Shown piece after piece: positions 25,743 to 36,934 of a stretch of DNA of 64,000 nucleotides; position 1 is the stretch's first letter, and the number at the start of each line of letters is the position of its first letter. Location: assembly GCA_016125475.1 (NCBI GenBank), contig WGLR01000019.1, positions 56,746 to 120,745 of the forward strand. The letters run 5' to 3'. Made by a program: the position numbers and the translations under genes. The notes beneath the pieces were generated by a model. That model was not told the DNA's origin. It was given only the letters and a program-made list of their open reading frames with translations, and did no database searches. Source of the stretch: Betaproteobacteria bacterium. GTDB lineage: Bacteria > Pseudomonadota > Gammaproteobacteria > Burkholderiales > Ga0077523.

Positions 25743-28700
25743 ATGAAACGCATGTTGTTCAACGCGACGCACGCAGAGGAGATCCGCGTCGCAATAGTGG
25801 ATGGGCAGAAGCTCATCGACCTGGATATCGAAACACTCGGCAAGGAACAGCGCAAAGGTAACATCTACAAGGGAGTGGTGACGCGGGTCGAGCCCAGCCT
25901 CGAGGCCGCCTTCATCGATTACAGCGCGGAGCGTCACGGCTTTCTCCCGTTCAAGGAAGTGAGCCGAGTCTACTTCGGGCAGGGGGCCGACCCCAGCCGG
26001 GCCCGTATCCAGGATGTCCTCAAGGAAGGCCAGGAAGTCATCGTCCAGGTCGAGAAGGACGAACGCGGCAACAAGGGGGCCGCGCTCACCACCTTCATCA
26101 GTCTGGCCGGGCGTTACATCGTCCTCATGCCCAACAATCCGCGCGGAGGCGGCGTCTCCCGTCGTGTCGAGGGCGAGGAGAGGAACGAACTCCGGGATGC
26201 CATCGCACAGCTGGAAGTCCCGCAGGGCATGAGCATCATCGCCCGGACAGCCGGCATAGGGCGCAGTGTCGAGGAACTCACCTGGGACCTCAATTACCTG
26301 CTTCAGCTCTGGCGGGCCATCGAGGACGCTGCAGCGCCACAATACGAGTACGCGGAACAGGTCGAGGTCGAGGAGGACGGGCGGCGACGAACCGTCTCGC
26401 GGACGGTGACGACGTTCGAGCGGACGCGCCCGGATGGCACGCCGAACCGGCCGGTCGAGGTGTCTCCATTCCTCATTTTCGAGGAATCGAGCCTCGTCAT
26501 CCGCGCGATTCGGGACTACTTCCAGCCGGATATCGGCGAAATCCTCATCGACAATCCGGCGATCTTCGAGCAGATCAAGGTGTTCATGGGCTACGTGATG
26601 CCCGCGAACGTGACCCGCGTGAAGCTCTACACCGATGATGTTCCCCTGTTCTCTCGCTTCCAGATCGAGCACCAGATCGAAACGGCCTACGCGCGACAGG
26701 TACCGCTCGCCGCAGGCGGGGCGATCGTCATCGATCACACCGAGGCGCTGGTATCCATCGACGTGAACTCCGCGCGCGCCACGAAAGGTCAGGACATCGA
26801 GGCCACCGCGTTCAACACGAACCTCGAGGCGGCGGAGGAGATCGCCCGGCAGCTGCGTCTCCGGGATCTCGGCGGTCTGGTCGTGATCGACTTCATCGAC
26901 ATGGAGTCACAAAAGAATCAGCGGGAAGTCGAGAACCGGTTGCGGGATTCCCTGCGGTACGACCGTGCGCGGGTCCAGATGGGCAAGATCTCCCGGTTCG
27001 GACTGCTCGAGCTTTCCCGTCAGCGCCTCCAGACCTCCCTGGGCGAAACCAGCCACATCCCGTGTCCGCGCTGCCATGGGGTCGGACACATTCGGGGTAT
27101 CGAGTCCACCGCCCTCCACATCCTGAGGATCATCCAGGAAGAGGCCATGAAGGAGAACAGTGCGGCCGTGCACGCACAGGTACCCGTCGAGGTCGCCACC
27201 TATCTCCTCAACGAGAAGCGAAGCGAGTTCCAGTCCCTCGAATCACGCCTGAAGGTCAGCATCCTCCTGATTCCCAACATACACCTCGAAACACCCAACT
27301 ACACGGTCACGCGGCTGCGTCACGACGAGCTCAATCAGTCGGGTCCGCTTCCCCCGAGCTATCAGCTCATGGAGGTCCCCCCCGAAAGCGAGGCGGGACT
27401 GCCGCCATCCGCGTCCGAGAAAGTCAGCCGCACGGAGGCCGTCGTCAAGGGGATTCACCCCTCCCAGCCTGCACCTTCCCCCTCCCCTGCTCCCGTCGCG
27501 GAGCCGGCGCTCGTGGCGGCACCCCAGCGCGAGTCTTCGCTCATCAAACGCATCTTCGGCTGGTTCGCGGGCATGAGCACCACGCCATCGGGCCAGACGA
27601 CTCAAGCGCAACCGGCCCCGACGTCCCAGCCGGTCAGAACCACGACTGAAGACAAGGATCGCGCGCGCGACCGTCGCTCGGATCGCCCCCGCGACAACCA
27701 GGCCCGCCGGTCGCGCCCAGATCGCAGCGAGCGTCCGGAACGTGGAGAGCGCCCGGAACGTGGCGACCGCGCCGGAGGAACCGGAGATCGCACGCGCCGC
27801 CGGCAGACGTCTTCCCCAGCGCAGGAATCGGCGCAGCAGGCCGAGACGAGCGCTCCGCGGAAGGAAGAAACCGACGAAGCCGCGACGACGACCGGCCAGA
27901 AATCCCGACGGCAGAGACCGCCCCGCCAGCGGGAGGAGCGCCGGGGCGCATCGGGCAACAACGAGGCAGATGCATCGCCGGACACCCGACGCAGAGGCAT
28001 GGAAGCCGGATCGGACACCGAAGCAGTCGTGGATGCGGTGGCGCCCCCAGCAGAAGTTGGTGGCGACACCGCTCCGGCACAGCCGCGGGAAGGTCGCGGT
28101 CGGAGGCGTCGCGGAAGACGGGATCGTCCCGCTGCCGCCGAAGACGGGACACCGCAGAACGCGAGCGAACCGGCACCGTCTGCCGGTCAGCCGGCGTCGG
28201 ACGCCAGCGCGTCGCCGCAGCGTGATGAACCGTCGGACACGGCCGAAGCCGTCCCGCTCGCGACAGTCGCAAGCGTTGTCGACGGTACGGCAGACAAGGC
28301 GGCCGAGGTCGATGAAATGCCTGCAGCGGCAGACTCGTCGCCTGTGCTGACGGCAGCCCCGGCAGGCCCCGCTCCTTCGGTCGTTGTCGAGACACCCGTC
28401 GCGACCGAGCCTCCGGCCCCGCAACAATCCACGGCCGAGCCGGAGTCCGCACCCGACGTGTTCGAGCCTCCCCGCGAGGACTTCCCGGAAGTCGCGGGCG
28501 AAGCCACTGTGGAGGCGGCGCACGCCCTGCCCGAGCAGGAGCCCTCGTCCACCCCCGCTCTGAGCGGAGACGACGTCGTCGAGCATGCGGCGGAGCGGGA
28601 AGCCCCGCCCCCTGTCGCTGCCGTCGATCTGCCGCCTGACCTCGTACAGATCGAGACGCGGCATGCCCAGACACCGCCAGATGACTCCGGTTCCGGACCC

Positions 28701-28790
28701 GAGTCGCTACCGCGCGGACGGAGACGTCCGGCTCAGACCGCGATCGAGGGCGAGACCGCGTCTATGGTGCAGATAGAGACCAAGCGCTGA
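25743..28790 (+). CDS. rne: Ribonuclease E
   Basis: A 1015-aa endoribonuclease, core of the RNA degradosome and of rRNA/tRNA processing. The S1 domain is at about 38-120, the RNase H-like part at 120-195, the DNase I-like catalytic domain has Asp340 (EALVSIDVNS) and Asp383 (LVVIDFIDM), and the zinc link is Cys441/Cys444 (HIPCPRCHGVGH). Residues about 198-240 are an insertion relative to E. coli RNase E. From about 560 the protein is low-complexity, with arginine-rich (SDRPRDNQARRSRPDRSERP) then proline/alanine/acidic tracts, the expected unstructured scaffold half. VQIET occurs twice near the C-terminus (968-972 and 1009-1013). A perfect terminator follows. Confidence 0.97.
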   Translation: MKRMLFNATHAEEIRVAIVDGQKLIDLDIETLGKEQRKGNIYKGVVTRVEPSLEAAFIDYSAERHGFLPFKEVSRVYFGQGADPSRARIQDVLKEGQEVIVQVEKDERGNKGAALTTFISLAGRYIVLMPNNPRGGGVSRRVEGEERNELRDAIAQLEVPQGMSIIARTAGIGRSVEELTWDLNYLLQLWRAIEDAAAPQYEYAEQVEVEEDGRRRTVSRTVTTFERTRPDGTPNRPVEVSPFLIFEESSLVIRAIRDYFQPDIGEILIDNPAIFEQIKVFMGYVMPANVTRVKLYTDDVPLFSRFQIEHQIETAYARQVPLAAGGAIVIDHTEALVSIDVNSARATKGQDIEATAFNTNLEAAEEIARQLRLRDLGGLVVIDFIDMESQKNQREVENRLRDSLRYDRARVQMGKISRFGLLELSRQRLQTSLGETSHIPCPRCHGVGHIRGIESTALHILRIIQEEAMKENSAAVHAQVPVEVATYLLNEKRSEFQSLESRLKVSILLIPNIHLETPNYTVTRLRHDELNQSGPLPPSYQLMEVPPESEAGLPPSASEKVSRTEAVVKGIHPSQPAPSPSPAPVAEPALVAAPQRESSLIKRIFGWFAGMSTTPSGQTTQAQPAPTSQPVRTTTEDKDRARDRRSDRPRDNQARRSRPDRSERPERGERPERGDRAGGTGDRTRRRQTSSPAQESAQQAETSAPRKEETDEAATTTGQKSRRQRPPRQREERRGASGNNEADASPDTRRRGMEAGSDTEAVVDAVAPPAEVGGDTAPAQPREGRGRRRRGRRDRPAAAEDGTPQNASEPAPSAGQPASDASASPQRDEPSDTAEAVPLATVASVVDGTADKAAEVDEMPAAADSSPVLTAAPAGPAPSVVVETPVATEPPAPQQSTAEPESAPDVFEPPREDFPEVAGEATVEAAHALPEQEPSSTPALSGDDVVEHAAEREAPPPVAAVDLPPDLVQIETRHAQTPPDDSGSGPESLPRGRRRPAQTAIEGETASMVQIETKR

Positions 28791-28810
28791 GAACCAACGC
28801 GTAGGGAAAG

Positions 28811-28837
28811 GGCGATCCCGGCCGGGATCGCCTTTTT
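28811..28837 (+). terminator. Rho-independent terminator of rne
   Basis: A perfect 22-bp palindrome GGCGATCCCGG/CCGGGATCGCC is followed at once by TTTTT, 20 bp after the rne stop. The run of T is on the plus strand, so it ends rne transcription; it touches the stop codon of the convergent phosphatase gene. Confidence 0.9.
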
Positions 28838-29382
28838 CATTTGCGCGCCGCGTCGGGCTGTAACAGCGTGTCGATGCGACCGCGCACGTCGACGAGCAGT
28901 CCTTGCGCAGCGGCTTCCACGAGATCAAGAACCAGTTCGAAACCTTGCGGGCCGCCGTAATACGGATCCGGGACCTCGCGATGCTCGACCTGCGGCGCGT
29001 AATCCAGGAAGAGTCCCAGATGCCCGCGGAACCCTTCCGGGCAAAGCTGCCTCAGCCCCTTCAGATTGTGCCGATCCATCGCCAGGATGTAGTGAAACGT
29101 TTCGAAGTCCTCCGCGGACACCTGCCTCGCCCGTATCCTGCGCAGGTCGAAGTCGCGACGGGCGCCGGCAGCGACCGCCCGAGCATCAGGCGGGGAACTG
29201 AGATGGTAGGCATGGGTGCCCGCCGATTCGATCTTCAGGCGGGAGGCGAGGCCCGCACGCTCCGCGTATCGCCGGAACACTCCCTCGGCGGTCGGCGAAC
29301 GGCAGATGTTGCCCATGCATACGAAGAGCACGCCGAGGCGCGGCGGGCGCTTGAACAATCGCAATTCAGCACTCCTCAACAA
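28837..29382 (-). CDS. Low-molecular-weight protein tyrosine phosphatase
   Basis: A 181-aa LMW-PTP. The P-loop C-x5-R-S is VCMGNICRSPTAEG (about 22-34) and the general acid Asp is in VPDPYYGG (about 138). Such enzymes either regulate exopolysaccharide tyrosine kinases or detoxify, but no Wzc-type kinase or capsule genes are nearby. The first 15 residues (LRSAELRLFKRPPRL) are an extra basic leader; a later start is possible. It is convergent with rne. Confidence 0.92.
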   Translation of the reverse strand: MLRSAELRLFKRPPRLGVLFVCMGNICRSPTAEGVFRRYAERAGLASRLKIESAGTHAYHLSSPPDARAVAAGARRDFDLRRIRARQVSAEDFETFHYILAMDRHNLKGLRQLCPEGFRGHLGLFLDYAPQVEHREVPDPYYGGPQGFELVLDLVEAAAQGLLVDVRGRIDTLLQPDAARK

Positions 29383-29437
29383 TCAGGCTTTCCACAACCA
29401 GGCCTCGGCACGGCGACGATCGCCCGCCGGCGCTCGC

Positions 29438-31540
<2,103 letters not shown>

Positions 31541-31637
31541 GGGTAGAATCGGCGAAGGCCGCAAGGCCTCGAAAGTGTAGCACGGCGGGCCTTTTTCCCG
31601 TCGGCGCGATCTCCCCATCTCATTCCCTATTTTCCCT

Positions 31638-32843
31638 ATGGCATCCAATTCCTTCATCGACGTGGAAATGGCTCCGCGCGACCCGATCCTGGGCGTCACC
31701 GAAGCCTTCAATGCAGACAAGAATCCGAACAAGGTCAATCTCGGGGTGGGGGTCTACTACAACGACGAGGGAAAGGTGCCACTGCTCGAGTGCGTCCAGC
31801 GTGCGGAACGTGCGCTCGTGGAGGCCGCGCAGCCGCGCGCATATCTGCCGATCGACGGCCTGGCTTCGTACGACAAGGCGGTCCAGAACCTCGTCTTCGG
31901 CGCCACGTCCCCGGTCGTGGCGGAGAAACGGGCCGTCACCATCCAGACGCTCGGCGGTACGGGTGGCCTCAAGGTCGGCGCCGACTTCCTGAAGCGGTTC
32001 GGCGGCGACCCGGCGGTCTGGATCTCCGATCCGAGCTGGGAGAATCACCGCGCCCTGTTCGAGAACGCAGGCTTCAAGGTGAACACGTATCGCTATTACG
32101 AGCCGGCCACGCGGGGTCTGGATTTCGCGGGCATGCTGGCCGCGCTGAACGGAATCCCTGCGGGCGACATCGTCGTGCTGCACGCCTGCTGCCACAATCC
32201 GACGGGCGCCGATCTCTCGGCCGACCAGTGGCAGGAGGTCATCGAGGTCGTGAAGAAGCGAGGAGTGGTTCCGTTCGTGGATCTCGCGTACCAGGGGTTC
32301 GGGGACGGCATAGAACCGGATGCGCATGCCGTGAGGGCGTTCGCCGCGTCGGGCATCCCCTTTCTGGTCTCCAATTCGTTCTCGAAGTCGTTCTCGCTCT
32401 ATGGGGAGCGGGTGGGCGCACTGAGCGTGGTCGCGCAGTCGAGCGACCAGGCGTCCAGGGTCCTGAGCCAGATCAAGCGCATCGTCCGCACGAATTACTC
32501 GAACCCGCCGTCGCACGGCGGGAAGGTCATTGCGACGGTGCTGGAATCGGCCGAACTGCGGGGCCTCTGGGAGGACGAGCTCGCACGAATGCGCGAGCGG
32601 ATCAAGGCGATGCGCTCGCAGCTCGTTGCCAATCTCAAGGCGCGTGTACCCGGCGCGGACTTCGGATTCGTGATTCATCAGCGCGGGATGTTTTCGTACT
32701 CCGGCCTCACGAAGGCCCAGGTGGACCGACTTCGCGAGGAATTCTCCGTCTACGCGATCGACACGGGACGGATCTGCATCGCGGCGCTCAACTCGAAGAA
32801 CGTCGAGTATGTCGCGAACGCGATCGCGCAAGTCATCGCATAA
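31638..32843 (+). CDS. Aspartate/aromatic-amino-acid aminotransferase
   Basis: A 401-aa PLP class I aminotransferase of the AspC/TyrB branch. The Schiff-base Lys250 is in [33 protein letters not shown] and [18 protein letters not shown] carry the cofactor-binding Asn, Asp and Tyr. The C-terminal substrate Arg is in [12 protein letters not shown]. It cannot be told from sequence whether aspartate or aromatic amino acids are preferred. Divergent from uvrB, it is the last host gene before tRNA-Asn. Confidence 0.95.
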   Translation: MASNSFIDVEMAPRDPILGVTEAFNADKNPNKVNLGVGVYYNDEGKVPLLECVQRAERALVEAAQPRAYLPIDGLASYDKAVQNLVFGATSPVVAEKRAVTIQTLGGTGGLKVGADFLKRFGGDPAVWISDPSWENHRALFENAGFKVNTYRYYEPATRGLDFAGMLAALNGIPAGDIVVLHACCHNPTGADLSADQWQEVIEVVKKRGVVPFVDLAYQGFGDGIEPDAHAVRAFAASGIPFLVSNSFSKSFSLYGERVGALSVVAQSSDQASRVLSQIKRIVRTNYSNPPSHGGKVIATVLESAELRGLWEDELARMRERIKAMRSQLVANLKARVPGADFGFVIHQRGMFSYSGLTKAQVDRLREEFSVYAIDTGRICIAALNSKNVEYVANAIAQVIA

Positions 32844-32875
32844 GTCCCTGCCACGACCGCGCATTCCAAAATTCC

Positions 32876-32901
32876 GGGGATCGATGATTGACCCGATCCC
32901 C
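32876..32901. terminator. Weak hairpin between aminotransferase gene and tRNA-Asn
   Basis: GGGGATCG and CGATCCCC form an 8-bp stem around a 10-base loop, 33 bp after the aminotransferase stop. No T-tract follows, so it is at best a weak or factor-assisted terminator. Confidence 0.3.
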
Positions 32902-32930
32902 CCTCACCGATAGAATGCGCGGCCTTCGGT

Positions 32931-33006
32931 TCCCCGATAGCTCAGTCGGTAGAGCGACGGACTGTTAATCCGCAGGTCCCTGGTTCGAGCCCAGGTCGGG
33001 GAGCCA
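32931..33006 (+). tRNA. tRNA-Asn(GUU), integration target of island 2
   Basis: A 76-nt gene with acceptor TCCCCGA/TCGGGGA, discriminator G and encoded CCA. The anticodon loop CTGTTAA gives GTT. The D-arm is GCTCAGTCGGTAGAGC and the T-arm CTGGTTCGAGCCCAG. The last 45 bases are repeated exactly at 47540-47584, so the element is inserted at the 3' part and this left copy remains a complete functional tRNA gene. Confidence 0.98.
32962..33006 (+). repeat. attL: attL: 45-bp direct repeat, 3' part of tRNA-Asn
   Basis: Identical over 45 bp to 47540-47584, starting in the anticodon loop and ending with CCA. The flanking bases differ on both sides (A/T before, A/C after), which defines the repeat limits. 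tRNA 3' halves are the classic target of tyrosine integrases, and an integrase gene begins 400 bp away. Confidence 0.95.
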
Positions 33007-33085
33007 ACTCTCTTGATTTGACAGGCTTTTTCGGTCTCTCAGTTAGTCCGTCGCTGCTTTGACGGACACAGACTCGGAGCACCGC

Positions 33086-33409
33086 ATGAGCACTGACATC
33101 GCCACCCCTCTGGCGGGGGGCACCGGGATTTCCGGCCCTGTGCAAACGTCCAGTATCGTCCCGGTCTCGGGCCCCTTTGCCGTTCGTCTGGAGGCCCTCG
33201 AGACGGCTCTCGGCACCCTCGGCGATCAGGCCGAGCAGCTCGCCGACGCCCTGCACGTCCAGGCGCTGAGTCCGGCGTCTTCCGCGTGGACCCCTACCCT
33301 AACCCGTGCAGCCGAAGCCCTCACCGCCCACCTGTTTGCGGTGCGCGCGGAGCTTTCCGTGCTGGCCGCGGAGGTGCGCCCTGCCCTGGCAACCGGAGGG
33401 GCACGATGA
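33086..33409 (+). CDS. Small hypothetical protein preceding the integrase
   Basis: A 107-aa product from ATG 33086. Residues about 35-60 (FAVRLEALETALGTLGDQAEQLADAL) and 75-100 are alanine/leucine-rich amphipathic helices. The first 30 residues are serine/glycine-rich and probably unstructured. No family is recognised. Its stop overlaps the integrase ATG (ATGA), so it is co-translated with it; a directionality factor is possible but it has no obvious helix-turn-helix. Confidence 0.6.
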   Translation: MSTDIATPLAGGTGISGPVQTSSIVPVSGPFAVRLEALETALGTLGDQAEQLADALHVQALSPASSAWTPTLTRAAEALTAHLFAVRAELSVLAAEVRPALATGGAR

Positions 33410-34368
33410 GCACCGTTCTCGCCTTCGCTCCGAAGCCTGAAACCGTCTCCGAACTGATCGACGAATACATGGCCGCCTATGCCGGCCGCGATCGTTCGAT
33501 CGGCTATCGCCTGTCCACCTGGGCCACGCTGCTCGGTCCGGTCCGGCTGGACGCCATCACCGACGACCACGTCTTCGAGGCCCTCGAGCGCTTCGCCAGT
33601 GAGCCGGCGCGCATCTGGGCCGGCCACGATGCGGACGGGCGGACCATCTACCGTCGCCGCGCCGACAGGAAGTCCCCGGCTACCGTCAACCGCTATCACG
33701 TCGCGCTCTCGGCCGTGTTCACCTGGGCGATGCGCAAGCGCCGGGTCGCCAAGACCTTCGAGAACCCCTGTCGCAAGATCGAGCGCCAGAAGGAATCGCC
33801 CGGCCGCGTGCGCTTCCTCGCCGAGGACGAGCGCGCACGGCTGTTCGAGGCGGCCCGCTCGGCCCGGTGGCCTCGGCTGTATGCGCTCGTGCTCCTGGCC
33901 GTCACCACGGGCGCCCGGCGCAGCGAGCTCACCGGGCTGCGATGGGCCGACATCGACTTCGACCGGGCCGAGGCCCACGTGCACGAGACCAAGAACGACG
34001 AACCCAAGGTCCTGCCCCTGGTGCCGGCGGTTCTCGACGAGCTGCGGCGCTTCCAGGCCGAAGACCTGGCCGCCTTCAGGATCGGCATGCCCTCGCGCCG
34101 GGTGTTCCATTCCCGCGTGCGACCCGATGTCGCGTACAACTTCGAGCCCCACTGGCGCCAGGCGCTCAAGGACGCCCGCGTGAGTCATTTCCGGTTCCAC
34201 GACCTGCGCCACACCTGCGCATCCTACCTCGCGCAGTCCGGCGCCTCGCTGCTCGAGATTGCCGACGTGCTCGGCCATCGGCAGTTGACCATGACCAAGC
34301 GCTATTCGCACCTCACCACGGGCACGAAGAAGGCCCTGACCATGCGAGTGCTCGGGGAGCTCAAGTGA
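33406..34368 (+). CDS. int: Phage-type tyrosine integrase
   Basis: A 320-aa tyrosine recombinase. The core-binding domain is at about 12-120 and the catalytic domain at about 135-310. Catalytic residues are all present: Arg171 (TGARRSELTGLRW), Lys196 (HETKNDEPKVLPL), His265 and Arg268 (FRFHDLRHTCAS), His291 (LGHRQLTMTKRYSHL) and Tyr300. It lies right beside attL in tRNA-Asn and presumably catalyses insertion and excision of the 14.6-kb element. ATG 33406 overlaps the preceding stop; the following gene starts with GTG inside its stop. Confidence 0.96.
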   Translation: MSTVLAFAPKPETVSELIDEYMAAYAGRDRSIGYRLSTWATLLGPVRLDAITDDHVFEALERFASEPARIWAGHDADGRTIYRRRADRKSPATVNRYHVALSAVFTWAMRKRRVAKTFENPCRKIERQKESPGRVRFLAEDERARLFEAARSARWPRLYALVLLAVTTGARRSELTGLRWADIDFDRAEAHVHETKNDEPKVLPLVPAVLDELRRFQAEDLAAFRIGMPSRRVFHSRVRPDVAYNFEPHWRQALKDARVSHFRFHDLRHTCASYLAQSGASLLEIADVLGHRQLTMTKRYSHLTTGTKKALTMRVLGELK

Positions 34369-35075
34369 GGCTGTCGTCGCGCCTGAGCATAGACGAGCAC
34401 GTCGGGGTCGAAGCCCGGCGCGCCGCTTTCGCCTGGCGCCGCGATGGTGCGTTCCCCCTGGGGAGGGCGACCGACGCCGAAGCGCAATGGATCCTCGGTC
34501 CCGAGGCAAACGACCTCCGTGTTCTGCTGAAGTGGATTGCAACGCTCCGATTGAATCGACGATCGCGGCACGACGCCGTATTCCGGGAAGCCTATCGCCA
34601 CCTCTACCGTGTCGTGTCCGCAATGGCCAGACGCCTGGACGAGGAGGCGCACTATCGACGCTTGCTTCGTGAGTCTGTCTGCGCAGAAGAGATGAGAAAT
34701 TTCAGTTTCTCGGGCCCGTCATTTGAGGCGCTGCATAGCGACGCGAGCTTGACCTGGGAACGTATGCGGGTACGTGCGCTGATGCACTTGGCCGACAAGG
34801 CGAAACGTTCGATGTCGACCGGGATGCACGGAAAGGATGGTCCCGCTGCACGAGCTGACCGTAGATCTCAACATGCCATCAAGGAGGCGCTCGTCGAGCG
34901 TGCTGCCACTCTGCAACAAGCGGGGAAACTGCTGCGCTGGCAGGATATCCCGTGGGAGCCTGAGTGGACTGATAAGGCCGCCAACCCCCATGCGGTGACT
35001 CATCGAGCGCTCGAACGATGGACAAAGGGAGCGTTCAAGAACATCCGGCAAGGCGGCGCGGACAGCCCCGCATGA
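34365..35075 (+). CDS. Hypothetical protein, satellite element
   Basis: A 236-aa product from GTG 34365, which overlaps the integrase stop (GTGA). It is arginine-rich and mostly helical by eye (LRVLLKWIATLRLNRRSRHD, FREAYRHLYRVVSAMARRLDE). There is no cysteine cluster, membrane segment or recognised domain. Overlap with int suggests it is expressed with the recombinase. The function is unknown. Confidence 0.6.
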   Translation: MRLSSRLSIDEHVGVEARRAAFAWRRDGAFPLGRATDAEAQWILGPEANDLRVLLKWIATLRLNRRSRHDAVFREAYRHLYRVVSAMARRLDEEAHYRRLLRESVCAEEMRNFSFSGPSFEALHSDASLTWERMRVRALMHLADKAKRSMSTGMHGKDGPAARADRRSQHAIKEALVERAATLQQAGKLLRWQDIPWEPEWTDKAANPHAVTHRALERWTKGAFKNIRQGGADSPA

Positions 35076-35188
35076 ATTTCGTTTTGTACCCCGGGTAGAC
35101 ATCGCAAGCGCCATATACCGTCACCCGGCATCACTCGTAATCTCTCTTCAGGCGACCGGAAACGCCTGCGATTCAGGAGAGATTAACG

Positions 35189-35494
35189 ATGAACACAGCA
35201 CCCTCGCAGTTCGATCTGAGCGAACTGCAAAAGCCCGAGGACTACGCGCTCTCGCGCCAGTCCATCTTTCCCGCCATCTCTTCGTTCCAGTGGTTCCTTC
35301 GCCGGCATCGTGAACGGCTGGCAGCCGATGGTGCGCTGGTGCATATTGCCGGCCGGAACTACATCCACCCGCAGCGAGCCGATCACGTCATCGCGGACAT
35401 CGGAGCCGAGTTGGCGCGTGGCCGAAGTGGGGGCCGTCGCGTCGTCGCAGCGGCCAGCGCCGAAAATCGGGCGCACGAAGGGTGTCCGCAATGA
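35189..35494 (+). CDS. Small putative DNA-binding (excisionase-like) protein
   Basis: A 101-aa product with a good AGGAGA site 7 bp before ATG 35189. The middle, LSRQSIFPAISSFQWFLRRHRERLAADGALVHIAGRNYIHPQRADHVI, has the layout of small winged-helix proteins of prophages and islands that read a substrate name after a helix-turn-helix (excisionase/AlpA-like), but the match is loose. It starts a new translational unit 113 bp after the previous gene and overlaps the next gene as ATGA. An excisionase or regulator role is inference. Confidence 0.55.
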   Translation: MNTAPSQFDLSELQKPEDYALSRQSIFPAISSFQWFLRRHRERLAADGALVHIAGRNYIHPQRADHVIADIGAELARGRSGGRRVVAAASAENRAHEGCPQ

Positions 35495-36216
35495 GCGCGC
35501 CGAATGATCGCAGCGGCGCGCAGGCATTGCGGGTTGCACGTGCGTGCAACCCTCTCGTCGCCGAAACCGAGCGCGACACGATGGACCGCTGCGCCGAGGC
35601 GATCGCCTTCGTTCGCAGCACGGTCGAGGACATGTCGACCGAGCGCGCGCCCGACGCTGTAGAGCTCCGCGGCCTGGGGCACCTGCTCCTCGCGATCGCG
35701 GGCGCCTTGCGCTTCGATGCCACCCGCTCGGCAGCCGAGGTTGGAGAGACGACTGTGTCGGGCGGCGAGACGACAAGCGCGAGGCTCGCGCCGGTACTTC
35801 AGCCCACAACCGGGATCGTCGAAGAGGTCCTCGAGCACCTCCGCGTCGCGCGTAGCGCGATGGATCTCGTATCGATCACGGCTTCGATTCCAAAGGTCGA
35901 TCCAGATCCCGGTTCCAGGAACCTGGTGAGCCTTCAGGCCTACACCCGCATCGAGAATGCCATCGAACTGCTCGACCACGCCGAGGATGCCGACCAAGCG
36001 AGCGCATCGGCCCGAGCGCTCTACGAAATCGCCGACGACATTCGGGCGAGTCGCGCCATAGTCGATCTCGTTTCGATCGCGACACTCGAGCCTGCTGTGA
36101 GCCCGAGTGATGAATCGATCCGCCTCGTCAGCCGTGAGGTGGTGATCGATCTCGGGAAGGTTATCGAGGCTCTGCAGGAGCTGACCGTGGCGGCCGAGTT
36201 GCCGTGCTCGCGGTGA
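35491..36216 (+). CDS. Hypothetical protein with internal helical repeats
   Basis: A 241-aa product from ATG 35491 (ATGA overlap with the previous gene). It is acidic and helix-rich. Two similar segments, EVLEHLRVARSAMDLVSITASIP (about 117-140) and EIADDIRASRAIVDLVSIATLEP (about 183-205), suggest an internal duplication. No domain is recognised. It lies between the small DNA-binding-like protein and another unknown gene, so it belongs to the early region. Confidence 0.55.
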   Translation: MSAPNDRSGAQALRVARACNPLVAETERDTMDRCAEAIAFVRSTVEDMSTERAPDAVELRGLGHLLLAIAGALRFDATRSAAEVGETTVSGGETTSARLAPVLQPTTGIVEEVLEHLRVARSAMDLVSITASIPKVDPDPGSRNLVSLQAYTRIENAIELLDHAEDADQASASARALYEIADDIRASRAIVDLVSIATLEPAVSPSDESIRLVSREVVIDLGKVIEALQELTVAAELPCSR

Positions 36217-36220
36217 GCCG

Positions 36221-36934
36221 ATGGCGGCCAGGAAGAGAATCAGCGCGCCGGAGACGTCTCCGCGTGAGCGACCCCGAGGGAGTTCGTTACCTGGACCATG
36301 GGACGATGACCTCGATGCTTCAATCCAGCGTGTTTTAAGCCCTCTCGGGTTTCGGTGGGAGATAGCCGAATACCGGGCATGGTGTCGCGCCTGCCGGCAG
36401 AGCCCTTTTGTCCAGGAGCCAGACGTTGACGACGCGGGAGCCCTTCTCGACTTTGTCCTCGATCGCATCGAGTTGGGGAGCTGGAACCCGCGTGCGTTTG
36501 CCGACCCCGTCGTGCTCGCCATTCGCCTTCTCAAGCACCTCAGGCTTCGGCTCGACCAGGTCGCAGACTGGGGGCCCAAGATCGAATCCTTCGACAGGCG
36601 AGCTGCCGAAAGGCGGAGACGAGACGAGTCGCGGAGGAAGATCGAGCGCGACAAGAGGATGCTGAAGCGGTATCTGGTGCTGCGCAAATCGATGCCGCCC
36701 AAGGAAGCGAAAGAATGCCTCGGTCGAGAATTCCGGCGTGACGATGCGTCGGAGCCCCTGTGCCTTCGAACGGTCGAATACGCGATCGCACGTGCTTCCG
36801 CAGCCATTGCCGCGGAGTCGCGCGAAATGTCGACCCGTCGACCACCGCGAAATTTGGGTCAGATTTCGCCATCGGCCGCTAGGGTGACGGTCTCCGGAAT
36901 TTCGGACGAAGCCGAGGACAATGCCACGCCCTAA
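36221..36934 (+). CDS. Hypothetical protein upstream of primase-helicase
   Basis: A 237-aa basic product, start ATG 36221, 4 bp after the preceding stop. It contains YRAWCRACRQSPF and a long highly charged helix (AAERRRRDESRRKIERDKRMLKRYL, about 128-152) suggestive of nucleic-acid binding. It overlaps the primase-helicase gene by 14 bp. The palindrome at 36847-36869 lies within its 3' end. No family is recognised. Confidence 0.55.
   Translation: MAARKRISAPETSPRERPRGSSLPGPWDDDLDASIQRVLSPLGFRWEIAEYRAWCRACRQSPFVQEPDVDDAGALLDFVLDRIELGSWNPRAFADPVVLAIRLLKHLRLRLDQVADWGPKIESFDRRAAERRRRDESRRKIERDKRMLKRYLVLRKSMPPKEAKECLGREFRRDDASEPLCLRTVEYAIARASAAIAAESREMSTRRPPRNLGQISPSAARVTVSGISDEAEDNATP
36847..36869. 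repeat. Palindromic element, copy 1
   Basis: The 23 bp GCGAAATTTGGGTCAGATTTCGC have inverted arms GCGAAAT/ATTTCGC. Related sequences are at 39307-39339 and 39721-39743, on the two sides of the primase-helicase gene. It overlaps coding sequence just before that gene. Confidence 0.65.

Noticed and set aside
27243..28674. Long antisense frames opposite the RNase E C-terminal half
   Set aside because: They arise from the arginine/proline codon bias of the scaffold region; translations are Arg-rich without motifs.
33226..34623. A 465-codon minus-strand frame over the integrase
   Set aside because: Antisense shadow; the integrase has all catalytic residues in the plus frame.
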